Shown: piece by piece, positions 7,769 to 16,535 of the stretch | Numbering within the stretch: the first letter of the stretch is position 1 | How the letters are laid out: the number at the start of each line of letters is the position of its first letter | Assembly: GCF_900177795.1 (NCBI RefSeq) | Contig: NZ_FXWJ01000003.1 | Coordinates: 310,001 to 374,000 of the forward strand | Direction: 5' to 3' | DNA: 64,000 bases | Origin: Plantibacter elymi (nom. nud.) | Lineage (GTDB): Bacteria > Actinomycetota > Actinomycetes > Actinomycetales > Microbacteriaceae | Program-made: the position numbers and the translations under genes | The notes under the pieces: model-generated | Database searches by the model: none | Seen by the model: the letters and a program-made list of their open reading frames with translations, nothing else | What the model was told of the DNA's origin: nothing

Positions 7769-9196
7769 ATGCTGTCCACCGAACCCGCCCCGCCCCGCCC
7801 GCCGGCAGCGCTGACGACCCGCGCGCTCGTCGTCAGGCACGTCGCGGTGTTCGCGACGTTCGCGGTGCTCGCCGGGACGTTCTGGACGAACCTCTTCACC
7901 ATCTGGGGCTACACGGCGGTGGCACTCATCTCAGGTGCCGCTGCGCTCACGTGCCTGATGGTCGTCCGCCCGGACTGGCGCCGCACCCGGGTGCCGTGGT
8001 CGCTCGTCGGGTACGGTGTGCTGTCGATCGTCTCGCTCGCCTGGTCGGCCTACCCGAGCGGCACGGCCGCGACCCTGCTCGGTGCTGCGCTGTGCACCAT
8101 CCTCGGCGTGACCCTCGCCAGCTGCTTCTCCTGGCCAGAAGTCGTCCGAGTCCTCGGCCGAGCCGTGACGTGGGTGCTGTCACTCTCCCTCCTGTTCGAG
8201 TTCGTCGTCGCAGCGTTCATCCGGCACCCGGTGCTCCCGAACTTCTACGCCGGTGACGCGGCTGACCCGCCCCTGCTCGACTACTGGTCGCGAGACCTGC
8301 TGTTCTCGGGAGGACGCATCCAGGGCATCTCGGGGAACGCCAACCTCCTCGCCGTGGTCGCGCTGCTCGGGATCATCGTCTTCGGGCTCCGACTGGCGGC
8401 GCGGCGCGACGAGCCCGGCGCAGCCACGCTGACCGGCCCGGAACGTCGCTGGACCCTGCTCATCCGCCTCGGTCTCTCCGTCGTGATGTTCCTCCTGAGC
8501 TTCTCGACCACCATCCTGCTCGCCGCCGTGGTGACGGCGGTGGTCCTCGCCGCTGCACTGGCGATCCGTCGGGCACCTCGCCCGGAGGCGAGGACACCGG
8601 TGTACCTCGGCTTCCTCGGCGTCGGTATCGTCGGCGCGGTGGGAGCGGTCGTCTTCCGGACGCAACTCCTCGGCCTCCTCGGGAAGAGCCCGGACCTCAC
8701 CGGTCGACTCGACATCTGGGCGACCGTCTGGCGCCTCATCGAACAGCGGCCGGTCTTCGGTTGGGGCTTCTCGAGCCCGTGGGCACCGTGGGAGCCGCTC
8801 TTCACCGACCTCGTCATCCGACGCGGCGTCCGACAGCTCCAGGCGCACAACGCGTGGCTCGACGTCTGGTTCCAACTCGGCGTCGTCGGCCTCGTGCTCT
8901 TCGCGGCGGTCGTCCTGTCCATGTTGACCCGCACCTGGTTCCTCGCCGTCGACCGTCCACGCGTCGACCTCGACGCGCGGCGTCCGTACACGGCCCTCTC
9001 GCTCGCCCCCGTCCTCATCGCGGTCTCCCTCGTCGTGCAGTCGGTCGCGGAGAGTCGGTTGCTCATCGAGTCCGGCTGGGTCCTCCTCGTGCTCCTCGTC
9101 GTGAAGACCAAGCAGGAACCCGCCTGGCCGATCCCCGCCGTCGCCGCGTCGTCCGATCTCGCACCCGCGCACCGGCGCGACGTCGTCGGCGGATGA
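7769..9196 (+). CDS. O-antigen ligase/polymerase-like polytopic membrane protein
   Basis: This 475-residue protein has about ten to twelve hydrophobic segments. The O-antigen-ligase (Wzy_C) type pattern shows in a long loop with GRLDIWATVWRLIEQRPVFGWG and a QLQAHNAWLDVWFQLG segment, the usual signature with the conserved histidine. In Gram-positive bacteria such proteins act as polymerases or transferases of undecaprenyl-linked repeat units on the outer membrane face. The next gene, 7 nt downstream, is a paralog, so the two are probably co-transcribed. Which of the two is the polymerase cannot be decided from sequence. Confidence 0.85.
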   Translation: MLSTEPAPPRPPAALTTRALVVRHVAVFATFAVLAGTFWTNLFTIWGYTAVALISGAAALTCLMVVRPDWRRTRVPWSLVGYGVLSIVSLAWSAYPSGTAATLLGAALCTILGVTLASCFSWPEVVRVLGRAVTWVLSLSLLFEFVVAAFIRHPVLPNFYAGDAADPPLLDYWSRDLLFSGGRIQGISGNANLLAVVALLGIIVFGLRLAARRDEPGAATLTGPERRWTLLIRLGLSVVMFLLSFSTTILLAAVVTAVVLAAALAIRRAPRPEARTPVYLGFLGVGIVGAVGAVVFRTQLLGLLGKSPDLTGRLDIWATVWRLIEQRPVFGWGFSSPWAPWEPLFTDLVIRRGVRQLQAHNAWLDVWFQLGVVGLVLFAAVVLSMLTRTWFLAVDRPRVDLDARRPYTALSLAPVLIAVSLVVQSVAESRLLIESGWVLLVLLVVKTKQEPAWPIPAVAASSDLAPAHRRDVVGG

Positions 9197-9203
9197 GCCC
9201 GGC

Positions 9204-10481
9204 GTGAGACCGGCGGACTTCGACGCGTTCTCCGTCGCCGCGCGCGTCCTGTCGTCTGCGCCGTTGGCCGCCGCGTTCGCCACCATCGCCGTCGCGACCG
9301 CCTTCGGTGAGCACCTCGTCACGAGCCTGATCGGTGTCGCCGGGTTCAGCGCGATGCTCGTGGGCCTCGCGACGATCGGCACGGGCATCCTCCTCGCACG
9401 CCTCCCCATCATCGAGTGGCGTGGCCTCCTGCCGATCTCAGTCCTGCTGTTCCTCGCCTGGAGCGCGCTGTCGCTGGTGTGGAGCGCCACGCCGCTCGCG
9501 ACCGTGCCCGCCATCGGCGGGCAGCTCGCGTGGGCCTTCATCGCCATCGTGATCGCGCTGACCCGCGACACCATCCAGATCGTCCGGGCGACGGGCACCG
9601 CCTTCCGCGCGCTCCTCGGCACCTCGCTGGCCCTCGAGGTCGTGAGCGGCGTCCTCATCGACACCCCGCTGCCGTTCCTCGGGATCAGCGGGAACCTCGC
9701 CTTCGGTGGCCCGTTGGAGGGGGTCTTCGGAAGCCGGAGCGCCCTCGGCATCGCGGCCCTGCTCGGTCTCGTCACCTTCGTCGTCGAATGGCGGACCCGT
9801 TCCGTGCGTCATGGGGTGACGATCGGGTCCATCGCCCTCGCCGCCGGGCTCATCCTGGGCACGCGCTCGCCGAGCATCGCGCTCCTCGCCGCGGCCCTCA
9901 GCATCGCGACCGCCGTGCTCTACGTCTTCCGACAACTCCGACCGGAGCTGCGCCGCACCTGGCAGTTCGTCCTCCTCACCGTCCTCGCGCTCGTCGGCCT
10001 CATCGGGTACCTCTTCCGGTCCGAGGTGTTCCGCGTCCTCGGTCTCGGGCTCGAGATCGAGCAGCGTTACGCACTCTGGCAGGAGACCCTGCGACGCCTG
10101 GCTCCGAGTGAGATCAACGGCTGGGGATGGACGGGCGGCTGGGTCTCCGATGCCGTCCCATACCGGTTCATCGACGCTGGCCTCGGCCGCACGAACGACT
10201 CGGCGCTGAACGCCTACCTGGACGTGTACCTGCAGCTCGGACTGATCGGGCTCGCCCTGTTCCTCCTCCTCGGCGGCCTGGCGCTCGTGCGGACCTGGCT
10301 CATCGCGACCAACCGGCGGAGCGTCGTGCACGTCTGGGCTGCGCTCATCGTCGTGACCCTGCTCGCATCGGGCGCTGCCGAGAGCAGCCTGCTGCTGAGC
10401 GGCGGGTGGTTGCTCCTCGTGGTCTGCGCCGTCATCGGTGCCGGCGGGCTGAGCTGGCGGCACAAGCTCCCCGAACGCTGA
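9204..10481 (+). CDS. O-antigen ligase/polymerase-like membrane protein, tandem paralog
   Basis: This 425-residue multi-span protein starts at GTG 9204 just after the preceding ligase-like gene. It shares the family loop: YALWQETLRRLAPSEINGWGWTG followed later by TNDSALNAYLDVYLQLGLIG, in which the usual histidine of the HNxWLD motif is replaced (SALNAYLD). That substitution could alter or remove catalytic function, leaving one active enzyme and one specialised partner. It converges on the glycosylphosphotransferase gene with only a 19-bp gap. Confidence 0.82.
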   Translation: MRPADFDAFSVAARVLSSAPLAAAFATIAVATAFGEHLVTSLIGVAGFSAMLVGLATIGTGILLARLPIIEWRGLLPISVLLFLAWSALSLVWSATPLATVPAIGGQLAWAFIAIVIALTRDTIQIVRATGTAFRALLGTSLALEVVSGVLIDTPLPFLGISGNLAFGGPLEGVFGSRSALGIAALLGLVTFVVEWRTRSVRHGVTIGSIALAAGLILGTRSPSIALLAAALSIATAVLYVFRQLRPELRRTWQFVLLTVLALVGLIGYLFRSEVFRVLGLGLEIEQRYALWQETLRRLAPSEINGWGWTGGWVSDAVPYRFIDAGLGRTNDSALNAYLDVYLQLGLIGLALFLLLGGLALVRTWLIATNRRSVVHVWAALIVVTLLASGAAESSLLLSGGWLLLVVCAVIGAGGLSWRHKLPER

Positions 10482-10500
10482 ACCCGGCCGCGGTTCCGGA

Positions 10501-11946
10501 TCACCGTGCATCGGTTCCCGGGACGACGACCGCTCGCACCGTCTGCGCGAGGATCCTCAGATCCACCGCAGCCGACCAGTTCTCCACGTAGTACAGGTCG
10601 AGATCGACCGAGTCGTCCCAGGAGAGGTTGGACCGCCCGCTGACCTGCCACAGTCCGCTCATACCCGGCTTCACCAGGAGGCGTCGCTGCGCGAGCAGGT
10701 CGTAGCGCTCGACCTCCCAGTCCCGATGGGGCCTCGGACCGACGAGGCTCATCGAACCACCGAGCACGTTCAACAGCTGCGGCAGCTCGTCGAGCGAGTA
10801 TTTCCGGAGGACCCGTCCGATCGGCGTCACGAGCGGGTTGTCCGGGGCCTTCGTCAGCAGTTCGTCCGCGTGCTGCTGCACCGCGAGGGCTGCCCCGGTG
10901 TCGGCGTCGGCGGCCATCGAGCGGAACTTCAGGATACGGAACGGGCGGCCGCGCAGACCGATACGCTCCTGCCGGTACAGCACTGCCCCTCGGCTCGTCG
11001 TCTTCACCGCCACCGCGACCGCGAGCATCACCGGGGCCAGGAGCACGAGCAGCGTCGCGGACCCGATGATGTCGAACGTCCGCTTCGCCGCAGCCTTGGC
11101 CCCGGACATCTCGAGATGGTCCACGTGGATGAGCGGGATGCCGGCCACCGCCTGCAGGTACAGGCGGGTCGAGGCCACACCCGTCAGCGTCGGCGCGATG
11201 ATGAACTTCACCCCGCGCTCGCTGAGGTCCCAACCCAGGCGTCGGAGTTCTGCAGGGGTGAGTTCGACGGGGCCGACGAGGATCACGGTGTCCGCTTGGA
11301 CCTCCATCGCGGCGTCGAGGATCGACGGCCGCCCGGCGAGGACCGGGGCGTCCGCGATGCGTGCATCGTCGTCGATGCCCGGGGTCGCGACTCCCACCAC
11401 CCGATGCCCTGCCCAGTCGCCCCGTCGCATGCGCTCGGCGACATGCACCGCGTGGTCGCGGTCACCCACGAGCAGCGTGCGGTAGACGAGTGCGCTTCCG
11501 CGCCGCCGCGCACGGAGGTGTCGACGGGCGCCCCAGCGGACCGCCAGGAGCAGGGCGACCCCGAGCGGCATGGCTGTGAGCAGGAACCCGCGTCCGATCT
11601 CGAGCTTGAGGAGGTAGGACGCCATCGCCACCGTGCCGAAGACCGTCGTCGTCACGACGACGACCCGTCGATACGGCGTCCACCCGTCCGCCAGGACCCG
11701 CGGGTGGCGCGACCGGGCAGCGGCCAGGGGCGACCACCACGCGACGGCGAGCGCGAGGGTGACTACGGGATAGCCGAGGTCGAAGCGTCCGAACGACCCG
11801 ACGACCTTCACGGTCCCGTGCCAGTACGCGTCCCACCACAGGAGCTGGGTCACGCTGAGCGCCAGCGTGACGGCCAGGAGGTCGAGGACGAGGATCACGC
11901 GTGAGCACCGGCGCTCCCAGAGGCGTCGAGCTTCGACGAAGGGCAT
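10501..11946 (-). CDS. Exopolysaccharide polyprenyl glycosylphosphotransferase (initiating enzyme)
   Basis: This 481-residue protein transfers a sugar-1-phosphate from a nucleotide sugar to undecaprenyl phosphate and so starts the repeat unit. It has the WbaP/CpsE layout: about five N-terminal membrane segments, a central Rossmann-like CoA-binding-type domain (LLVGDRDHAVHVAERMR), and the C-terminal transferase domain starting at KRTFDIIGSATLL. That domain contains ILKFRSM, the SLDELPQLLNVL motif, SLVGPRP and KPGMSGLWQVSGRS, all hallmarks of the active site. Start ATG 11946 has GGAAGG upstream. The first sugar (Glc, Gal or GalNAc) cannot be told. It is divergent from the pyruvyl transferase gene. 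Confidence 0.93.
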   Translation of the reverse strand: MPFVEARRLWERRCSRVILVLDLLAVTLALSVTQLLWWDAYWHGTVKVVGSFGRFDLGYPVVTLALAVAWWSPLAAARSRHPRVLADGWTPYRRVVVVTTTVFGTVAMASYLLKLEIGRGFLLTAMPLGVALLLAVRWGARRHLRARRRGSALVYRTLLVGDRDHAVHVAERMRRGDWAGHRVVGVATPGIDDDARIADAPVLAGRPSILDAAMEVQADTVILVGPVELTPAELRRLGWDLSERGVKFIIAPTLTGVASTRLYLQAVAGIPLIHVDHLEMSGAKAAAKRTFDIIGSATLLVLLAPVMLAVAVAVKTTSRGAVLYRQERIGLRGRPFRILKFRSMAADADTGAALAVQQHADELLTKAPDNPLVTPIGRVLRKYSLDELPQLLNVLGGSMSLVGPRPHRDWEVERYDLLAQRRLLVKPGMSGLWQVSGRSNLSWDDSVDLDLYYVENWSAAVDLRILAQTVRAVVVPGTDAR

Positions 11947-12087
11947 GACGGTGGCCTTCCTAGGTTCGGACTGATCCAGTCAGCCGGACCGGTCCCGGCT
12001 GGGGCCGCAAGCGAGGCGACCGATATTCGAGCATAATGTATTTAACCAACTCATATCCGCTGATGCGAGCGGGCCGGACGGAGTGCC
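11947..12087. promoter_or_regulatory. Divergent intergenic region with AT-rich core
   Basis: A 141-bp gap separates the divergent glycosylphosphotransferase and pyruvyl transferase genes. Positions about 12022-12058 are markedly AT-rich for this genome (including cataatgtatttaacc), which fits promoter DNA. I cannot assign single -35/-10 pairs with confidence. Confidence 0.35.
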
Positions 12088-13017
12088 ATGACCTATCTCG
12101 AGACCATGCGTCGACGCACGGAAGCGGCGTTCACCGCATTGCACCGAGGCGTCTCCGAGCTCCACTACACGCAGTTCCCCGACCACAAGAACTCCGGCGA
12201 CTCGGCCATCGCTCTCGGACAGGCCCGGTTCTGGCGGGAACACGGCATCGCGGTCCGCACCACGTCGAGCGCCGGGAGCATGCCGGAGCGGGTCCGAGAC
12301 TCGTCGATCCCGGTCCTCATCCAGGGCGGCGGCAATCTCGGAGGCCTCTACCCGGTGCTGAGCGAGGCTCGCTACGAACTCGCGGAGCGCCTCCCTGCCG
12401 ACACGTTGCTCATCCAGGCACCGCAGTCGGTCGTGTTCCCCACGGATGCAGACCGCCGGACGTTCTCCCGACGGTTCGCCGCCCGACCCAACCTGCGGGT
12501 CGCCGTCCGCGACCAGACCTCCTACGACCTCCTCCGCGACGAGGTCGAGGACCTCAGCCTCTCGCCGGACGCGGTGCATCTCCTCGGCTCGATCAGCGCC
12601 CCCGAACCGACGCAGCGGCGCATCGTCATCGCCCGGACGGACGACGAGACCTCGGGTCGGCTCGCGGGCTCCGAGAGCGCCGACTGGCCAGCCGACCCCC
12701 TGGACCTCCGGGCACACGAGTGGCTCGGCTGGCGGGCGGCGAAGCACCCGGCCCTGAAGCCGCTCATGGCGCGGGACCACGAGGCGTGGATGCGGCGGGC
12801 GGAGCGCCGCTTCACCGCGGCGGTCCGACTCATCTCCCGCGGCGAGGAGGTCGTCACGGATCGCCTGCACGCCATGCTGATCGCCCTGCAGATGGGACGC
12901 CACGTCATCGCGATCGACAACAACAACCGCAAGCTGACCAGGTACGCGGAGACCTGGTTCGGCGCGCTCCAGCCGTCGTTACGGTTCGAGCACGCTCCGC
13001 ACACGCTCCGTCCGTGA
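12088..13017 (+). CDS. Polysaccharide pyruvyl transferase family protein
   Basis: This 309-residue protein belongs to the pyruvyl-transferase family that adds phosphoenolpyruvate-derived ketal groups to sugars of exopolysaccharides. Supporting features are the N-terminal NSGDSAIALGQ segment, the LIQGGGNLGGLYP glycine motif near residue 75, and the C-terminal motif ISRGEEVVTDRLHAMLIALQMG followed by IDNNNRKL, diagnostic for EpsO/PssK-like members. A pyruvate ketal would give the polymer a negative charge. Its stop overlaps the start of the next gene by four bases (GTGA), so the two are translationally coupled. Confidence 0.88.
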   Translation: MTYLETMRRRTEAAFTALHRGVSELHYTQFPDHKNSGDSAIALGQARFWREHGIAVRTTSSAGSMPERVRDSSIPVLIQGGGNLGGLYPVLSEARYELAERLPADTLLIQAPQSVVFPTDADRRTFSRRFAARPNLRVAVRDQTSYDLLRDEVEDLSLSPDAVHLLGSISAPEPTQRRIVIARTDDETSGRLAGSESADWPADPLDLRAHEWLGWRAAKHPALKPLMARDHEAWMRRAERRFTAAVRLISRGEEVVTDRLHAMLIALQMGRHVIAIDNNNRKLTRYAETWFGALQPSLRFEHAPHTLRP

Positions 13018-14351
13018 CCGCCCGGCAGTCCTCCGAACCCCTGACCCGGCGGGAACTGACCCGTGCCCGGGCCGACGCCGCCGCCCGCCGGACCGAGTAC
13101 CGCCATCGGCTGATCCAGCGGACACCCGGGATCGGCGATCGCGGGCACCACCGTCCGTTCGTCGGCGGGTCGCTCCTCATGATCGCCTCACTCCTCGCGC
13201 TCGCCTGGGTGGCAGCCGAACAACCAGGACTGCCCGGGCACTTCGCGAATGACGAGGGCACGATCATCAGCGTGAACCGGGGGACGTTCACCGAGGCCGA
13301 CTCCTCGTTCCAGCTCATCGCCGCGGTCTACCGCTGGATGGGCCTCGCCGAAATGCCGACGCTCGCCGCGCTCGTCGGTGTCGCGAGCTACCTGCTCGTC
13401 CTGACGGTGGCGATCTCACGCACCCGGACGACGACGGCCGAGTGGGTGGACTGGGCCATCATCATCTGCTGCGTCGCGCTCGCCGCCGTCTACCACGGCG
13501 CATACACGAAGGACCTGCTGACCGTGGGAGCGGTCCTCACGCTCGTCGTCAACCGGGGACGAGGCCTGCCGGCCGAGCTGGTACCGGTGGCCGCGATGCT
13601 GCTGTACGCCCAGGGCTTCCGCACGTACTGGTTCCTCGTGGCCGGTCTCTACCTGGCGCTCCGTCTCGCACTGCGGGCGCGGCGCGGCTGGACAGCCACC
13701 CTGGCGCTCATCCTGGTGCTCTACGCCGGGCTGTCCGTCGTCTTCCCGCTGGTCGTCGGTGTCGACCTCGACCACTACCGCCTGATGGTGAACGAGCACC
13801 GCACCGCGGAATCGGTCAACACCTTGATCGTGCAGTTCTTCCCCGGTGCCGGCCCCGTGTCCGGGTTCGTCAACAGTGTCCTCACCTTCGCCTCGTTCGT
13901 CATCCCGATCCCGCTGATGCTCCGCGGCGGGGCGATCTACCTGGTCGTGGCGCTCGTCCTGCTCGCCATCTGGGGGTCGCTCATCGCCGCGATCCGGTCG
14001 GCGAGGATCCGAGCGCCCCGCGGCTCGTCGGTCCTCACGGCGTTCCAGAACCGGTTGTTCGCGGCGATCCTCGCGTTCCTGATCGTGCAGTCGATCTTCG
14101 AGCCGGACTACGGCTCGTTCCTCCGGCATCTCACACCGATGCTCATCGTCGCCGTGTGCCTCCTCCTGAGCCTGCGGCCCGGAGCGACGGGAGCCTCAGC
14201 CCGGCGGGGGCCGACATCCGCCGCATGCCGTCGGGGTCAGCGACCCGTGGGCACGACGGATGCTGCCGCGACGCGCACGTCGGCTGCGACGCGCGCCCAG
14301 GAGAACGGACCCGCTGCAGCGAGCACCCCCGCCGTGGAGAGCGCCTGGTAA
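13014..14351 (+). CDS. Polytopic membrane protein, EpsG/Wzy-like candidate polymerase
   Basis: The reading frame from GTG 13014 encodes 445 residues with about nine hydrophobic segments between residues 45 and 395. It lacks the Wzy_C ligase motif, but size and context (directly coupled to a pyruvyl transferase, between glycosyltransferases) suggest a repeat-unit polymerase of the EpsG type; no motif proves this. The last ~55 residues form an Ala/Thr/Arg-rich tail that lies antisense to the end of the next gene, giving a 115-bp convergent overlap. The membrane part ends near SLRPG, so the natural stop may have been lost. Confidence 0.7.
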   Translation: MTARQSSEPLTRRELTRARADAAARRTEYRHRLIQRTPGIGDRGHHRPFVGGSLLMIASLLALAWVAAEQPGLPGHFANDEGTIISVNRGTFTEADSSFQLIAAVYRWMGLAEMPTLAALVGVASYLLVLTVAISRTRTTTAEWVDWAIIICCVALAAVYHGAYTKDLLTVGAVLTLVVNRGRGLPAELVPVAAMLLYAQGFRTYWFLVAGLYLALRLALRARRGWTATLALILVLYAGLSVVFPLVVGVDLDHYRLMVNEHRTAESVNTLIVQFFPGAGPVSGFVNSVLTFASFVIPIPLMLRGGAIYLVVALVLLAIWGSLIAAIRSARIRAPRGSSVLTAFQNRLFAAILAFLIVQSIFEPDYGSFLRHLTPMLIVAVCLLLSLRPGATGASARRGPTSAACRRGQRPVGTTDAAATRTSAATRAQENGPAAASTPAVESAW

Positions 14352-15349
14352 CGACCGGCGTCGGCGAGGAGCTCCTCCAGCGCGTCGGCGAGCGCGGTCG
14401 ACGTCACCGCCGTGGCCACGATGCCCGATCCCGACGCGATCGCCTGCTCGGCGAGTCCGCCGACCGGCGTCACGACGGACGGCACCCCGAGTGCCATTGC
14501 ATAGGCGAGCACACCGGACTGACTGGCCTCGGTGTACGGCAGCAGGGCGATGTCGAAGCCGTCCACCACGTCGACGATCTCCTCCTGGGCGACCCAGCGG
14601 TTCTCCAGTTCGTCGTCCGGGTGGTGCAGGAGTGCGAGGGCGTCGTCGGTCCCGGACCCGACGACCCGAAGCCGGACGCGGACACCGCGACGGCGCAGTT
14701 CGGTGATCGCCGCCACACCGAGACCGAGCCCCTTGTACGCCGACAGCCGACCGAAGCATCCGACGACCGGAACGCCCTCCCGGTGCGTCGACCGGACCAC
14801 GGCACGGCCCGCGTCGACCCGGTACGCGGCGTGGACGGTCTCGTGGACACGGTCCGCGCGGAACTCACCACGGGACGTGAGTGCAGCGGCGACCGGGGCG
14901 GAGAACACGATCGCTCCGTCAGTCGCCCGACGCTCGGCACGACGCAGGAGGTGCTCGAGCCGCGAGAAGTCCCCGGGGTGCATCGTCGCGTCATGGACGC
15001 AGAGCAGACTCCGACGACCACCGAAGCGGAACACGGGCGCGACCACCCCCTGCCAGAGCTGCTCCATCGCGATGACGACGACGTCGATGCGATGCCGACG
15101 GAGGAAGCGGTCGAGCCGGAGCGCCGCCCAGAGGAGGCGCGGGAGGCCGAGCACCGCGCCGCGCTTGTCGCGATACGTGCGGATCGTGAAGGACGGCACC
15201 CCGAGGGCGACGAACCGCTCCGCCACCTCGGCGTCGAGGGAATAGGACACGACGACATCGCAGCCGTCCTCCTGAAGCGCCTGAGCCAGTTCCTGGGCGA
15301 AGAGCGGGCCTCCCCCGGTCCGACCCCACTGCACGACCGCGACGCGCAT
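14237..15349 (-). CDS. Glycosyltransferase family 4
   Basis: This 370-residue GT-B enzyme has the N-terminal start MRVAVVQWGRTGGGP with the glycine-rich loop of GT4 enzymes. The C-terminal nucleotide-sugar-binding half contains GCFGRLSAYKGLG, the ELENRWVAQEEI segment, and LPYTEASQSGVLAYAMALGVPSVVTPVGGL, in which the usual E-x7-E motif is degenerate. Donor and acceptor are unknown. The start ATG 15349 overlaps the stop of the upstream glycosyltransferase by ATGA, so the two form an operon. Its 3' end overlaps the convergent membrane-protein gene by 115 bp. Confidence 0.87.
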   Translation of the reverse strand: MRVAVVQWGRTGGGPLFAQELAQALQEDGCDVVVSYSLDAEVAERFVALGVPSFTIRTYRDKRGAVLGLPRLLWAALRLDRFLRRHRIDVVVIAMEQLWQGVVAPVFRFGGRRSLLCVHDATMHPGDFSRLEHLLRRAERRATDGAIVFSAPVAAALTSRGEFRADRVHETVHAAYRVDAGRAVVRSTHREGVPVVGCFGRLSAYKGLGLGVAAITELRRRGVRVRLRVVGSGTDDALALLHHPDDELENRWVAQEEIVDVVDGFDIALLPYTEASQSGVLAYAMALGVPSVVTPVGGLAEQAIASGSGIVATAVTSTALADALEELLADAGRYQALSTAGVLAAAGPFSWARVAADVRVAAASVVPTGR

Positions 15350-16482
15350 CAGGCCACCTGCGGTATCCGGTACGCCTCGGCGAGGGCCGCCCGTTGGCGG
15401 GCCGGGGTGTGATCCTTGAGGCGTTCCGACCAGCGGGAGACGTTCCGCTCCGCCCAGGTGGCGAACGCCTCCGGGCCGGCCAGCCTCCGGGCGACCATCA
15501 CCTCGAGGCCGCGGTCGAGGGTGAGGACGTCCGGGAGCGCCCCGAACGCGGCGATCGGGCGGACGAGCGTCGGGACGCCGGCCTGCACGGCCTCCAGGAC
15601 GGCGAGCGGAAACCCTTCCCAGGCGGCCGTGTGGAGGTAGACGTCGCTCCGTGCAAGGCGCGAGCCCACCTCGGCGTGCGGGATCCAACCGGTGACCTCG
15701 ACGCCGGCCGTCTCCAGTCGGGTGACGTCGTCGACGCGGCCTCCGCCCATCCACACGGGAGCGACCTCGACCCCGCCCGACCGGATCGACGCGACCGCCT
15801 CGGCGAACCGCATCGGATCCTTCTGCGGAGCGATGCGTCCGAGACTCGTGACCCGCAGCGGCCGATGGAGGTCCGGGTCATCGTTCCGGCGAGCGCTGGG
15901 AGGCGGAACCGCGACCACGTTCGGCACGTGGACCACCCGTGGCCGCAAGGGTCCGCGCCGTTCCGCGGTTGCCGCCTCCCCCTCGGAACAGGCGGCGATG
16001 GTCTCGACGTTGAACGAGAGCAACCATTCCACGGCACGGAACGCTCGACGACTCCATCGCGGGAGGTCGGCACGCTCGAACGCGTAACAGTGCGGGGTGT
16101 AGACGATGCGGGACCGCGGCGAGCTGCGCATGGCGACACGGGCGTACGCACCGGCGAAACTCGAGTGGGCGTGCACGATGTCCGCGCCCGTCCGACGCCG
16201 TGCGCTCCTGATCGCGCGCACGGCACCGAGCCGGCTCCGACCGAGCGCGGTGACCGACGCGAAGCGGTCGAACAGGCTGTCGTCGACCGATGCCCCCACC
16301 GGAACCTCGGCGAGCAGATGGTGTTCGACCCCGGCGGGCGCGTTCCGGACGTACGCGTCGATGGCGACCGGAATACCTCCCGCATAGCAATCGGTGACGT
16401 GGAGAACGGTTGCGGTCGCCGCCGGGGGAACGTGCGGCGTGTGCGACGGATCAGTAGGATCGTCATATCTCATATGTTGCAT
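15349..16482 (-). CDS. Glycosyltransferase family 4
   Basis: This 377-residue GT-B enzyme has CYAGGIPVAID in the acceptor-binding half, DIVHAHSSFAGAYARVA, a TPHCYAF segment, and the donor half with SLGRIAPQKDPMRFAEAV and HTAAWEGFPLAVLEAVQAGVP, which carries the family E-x7-E motif (EGFPLAVLE). It is likely a cytoplasmic enzyme extending the lipid-linked repeat unit. It is coupled by a four-base overlap to the following GT4 gene and divergent from the GT2 gene at 16536. Confidence 0.88.
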   Translation of the reverse strand: MQHMRYDDPTDPSHTPHVPPAATATVLHVTDCYAGGIPVAIDAYVRNAPAGVEHHLLAEVPVGASVDDSLFDRFASVTALGRSRLGAVRAIRSARRRTGADIVHAHSSFAGAYARVAMRSSPRSRIVYTPHCYAFERADLPRWSRRAFRAVEWLLSFNVETIAACSEGEAATAERRGPLRPRVVHVPNVVAVPPPSARRNDDPDLHRPLRVTSLGRIAPQKDPMRFAEAVASIRSGGVEVAPVWMGGGRVDDVTRLETAGVEVTGWIPHAEVGSRLARSDVYLHTAAWEGFPLAVLEAVQAGVPTLVRPIAAFGALPDVLTLDRGLEVMVARRLAGPEAFATWAERNVSRWSERLKDHTPARQRAALAEAYRIPQVA

Positions 16483-16535
16483 GTTAGTCGGTCGGTTCAG
16501 TAGGTTGTCACCGCCCGTTCCACCCCTGGAGACCT

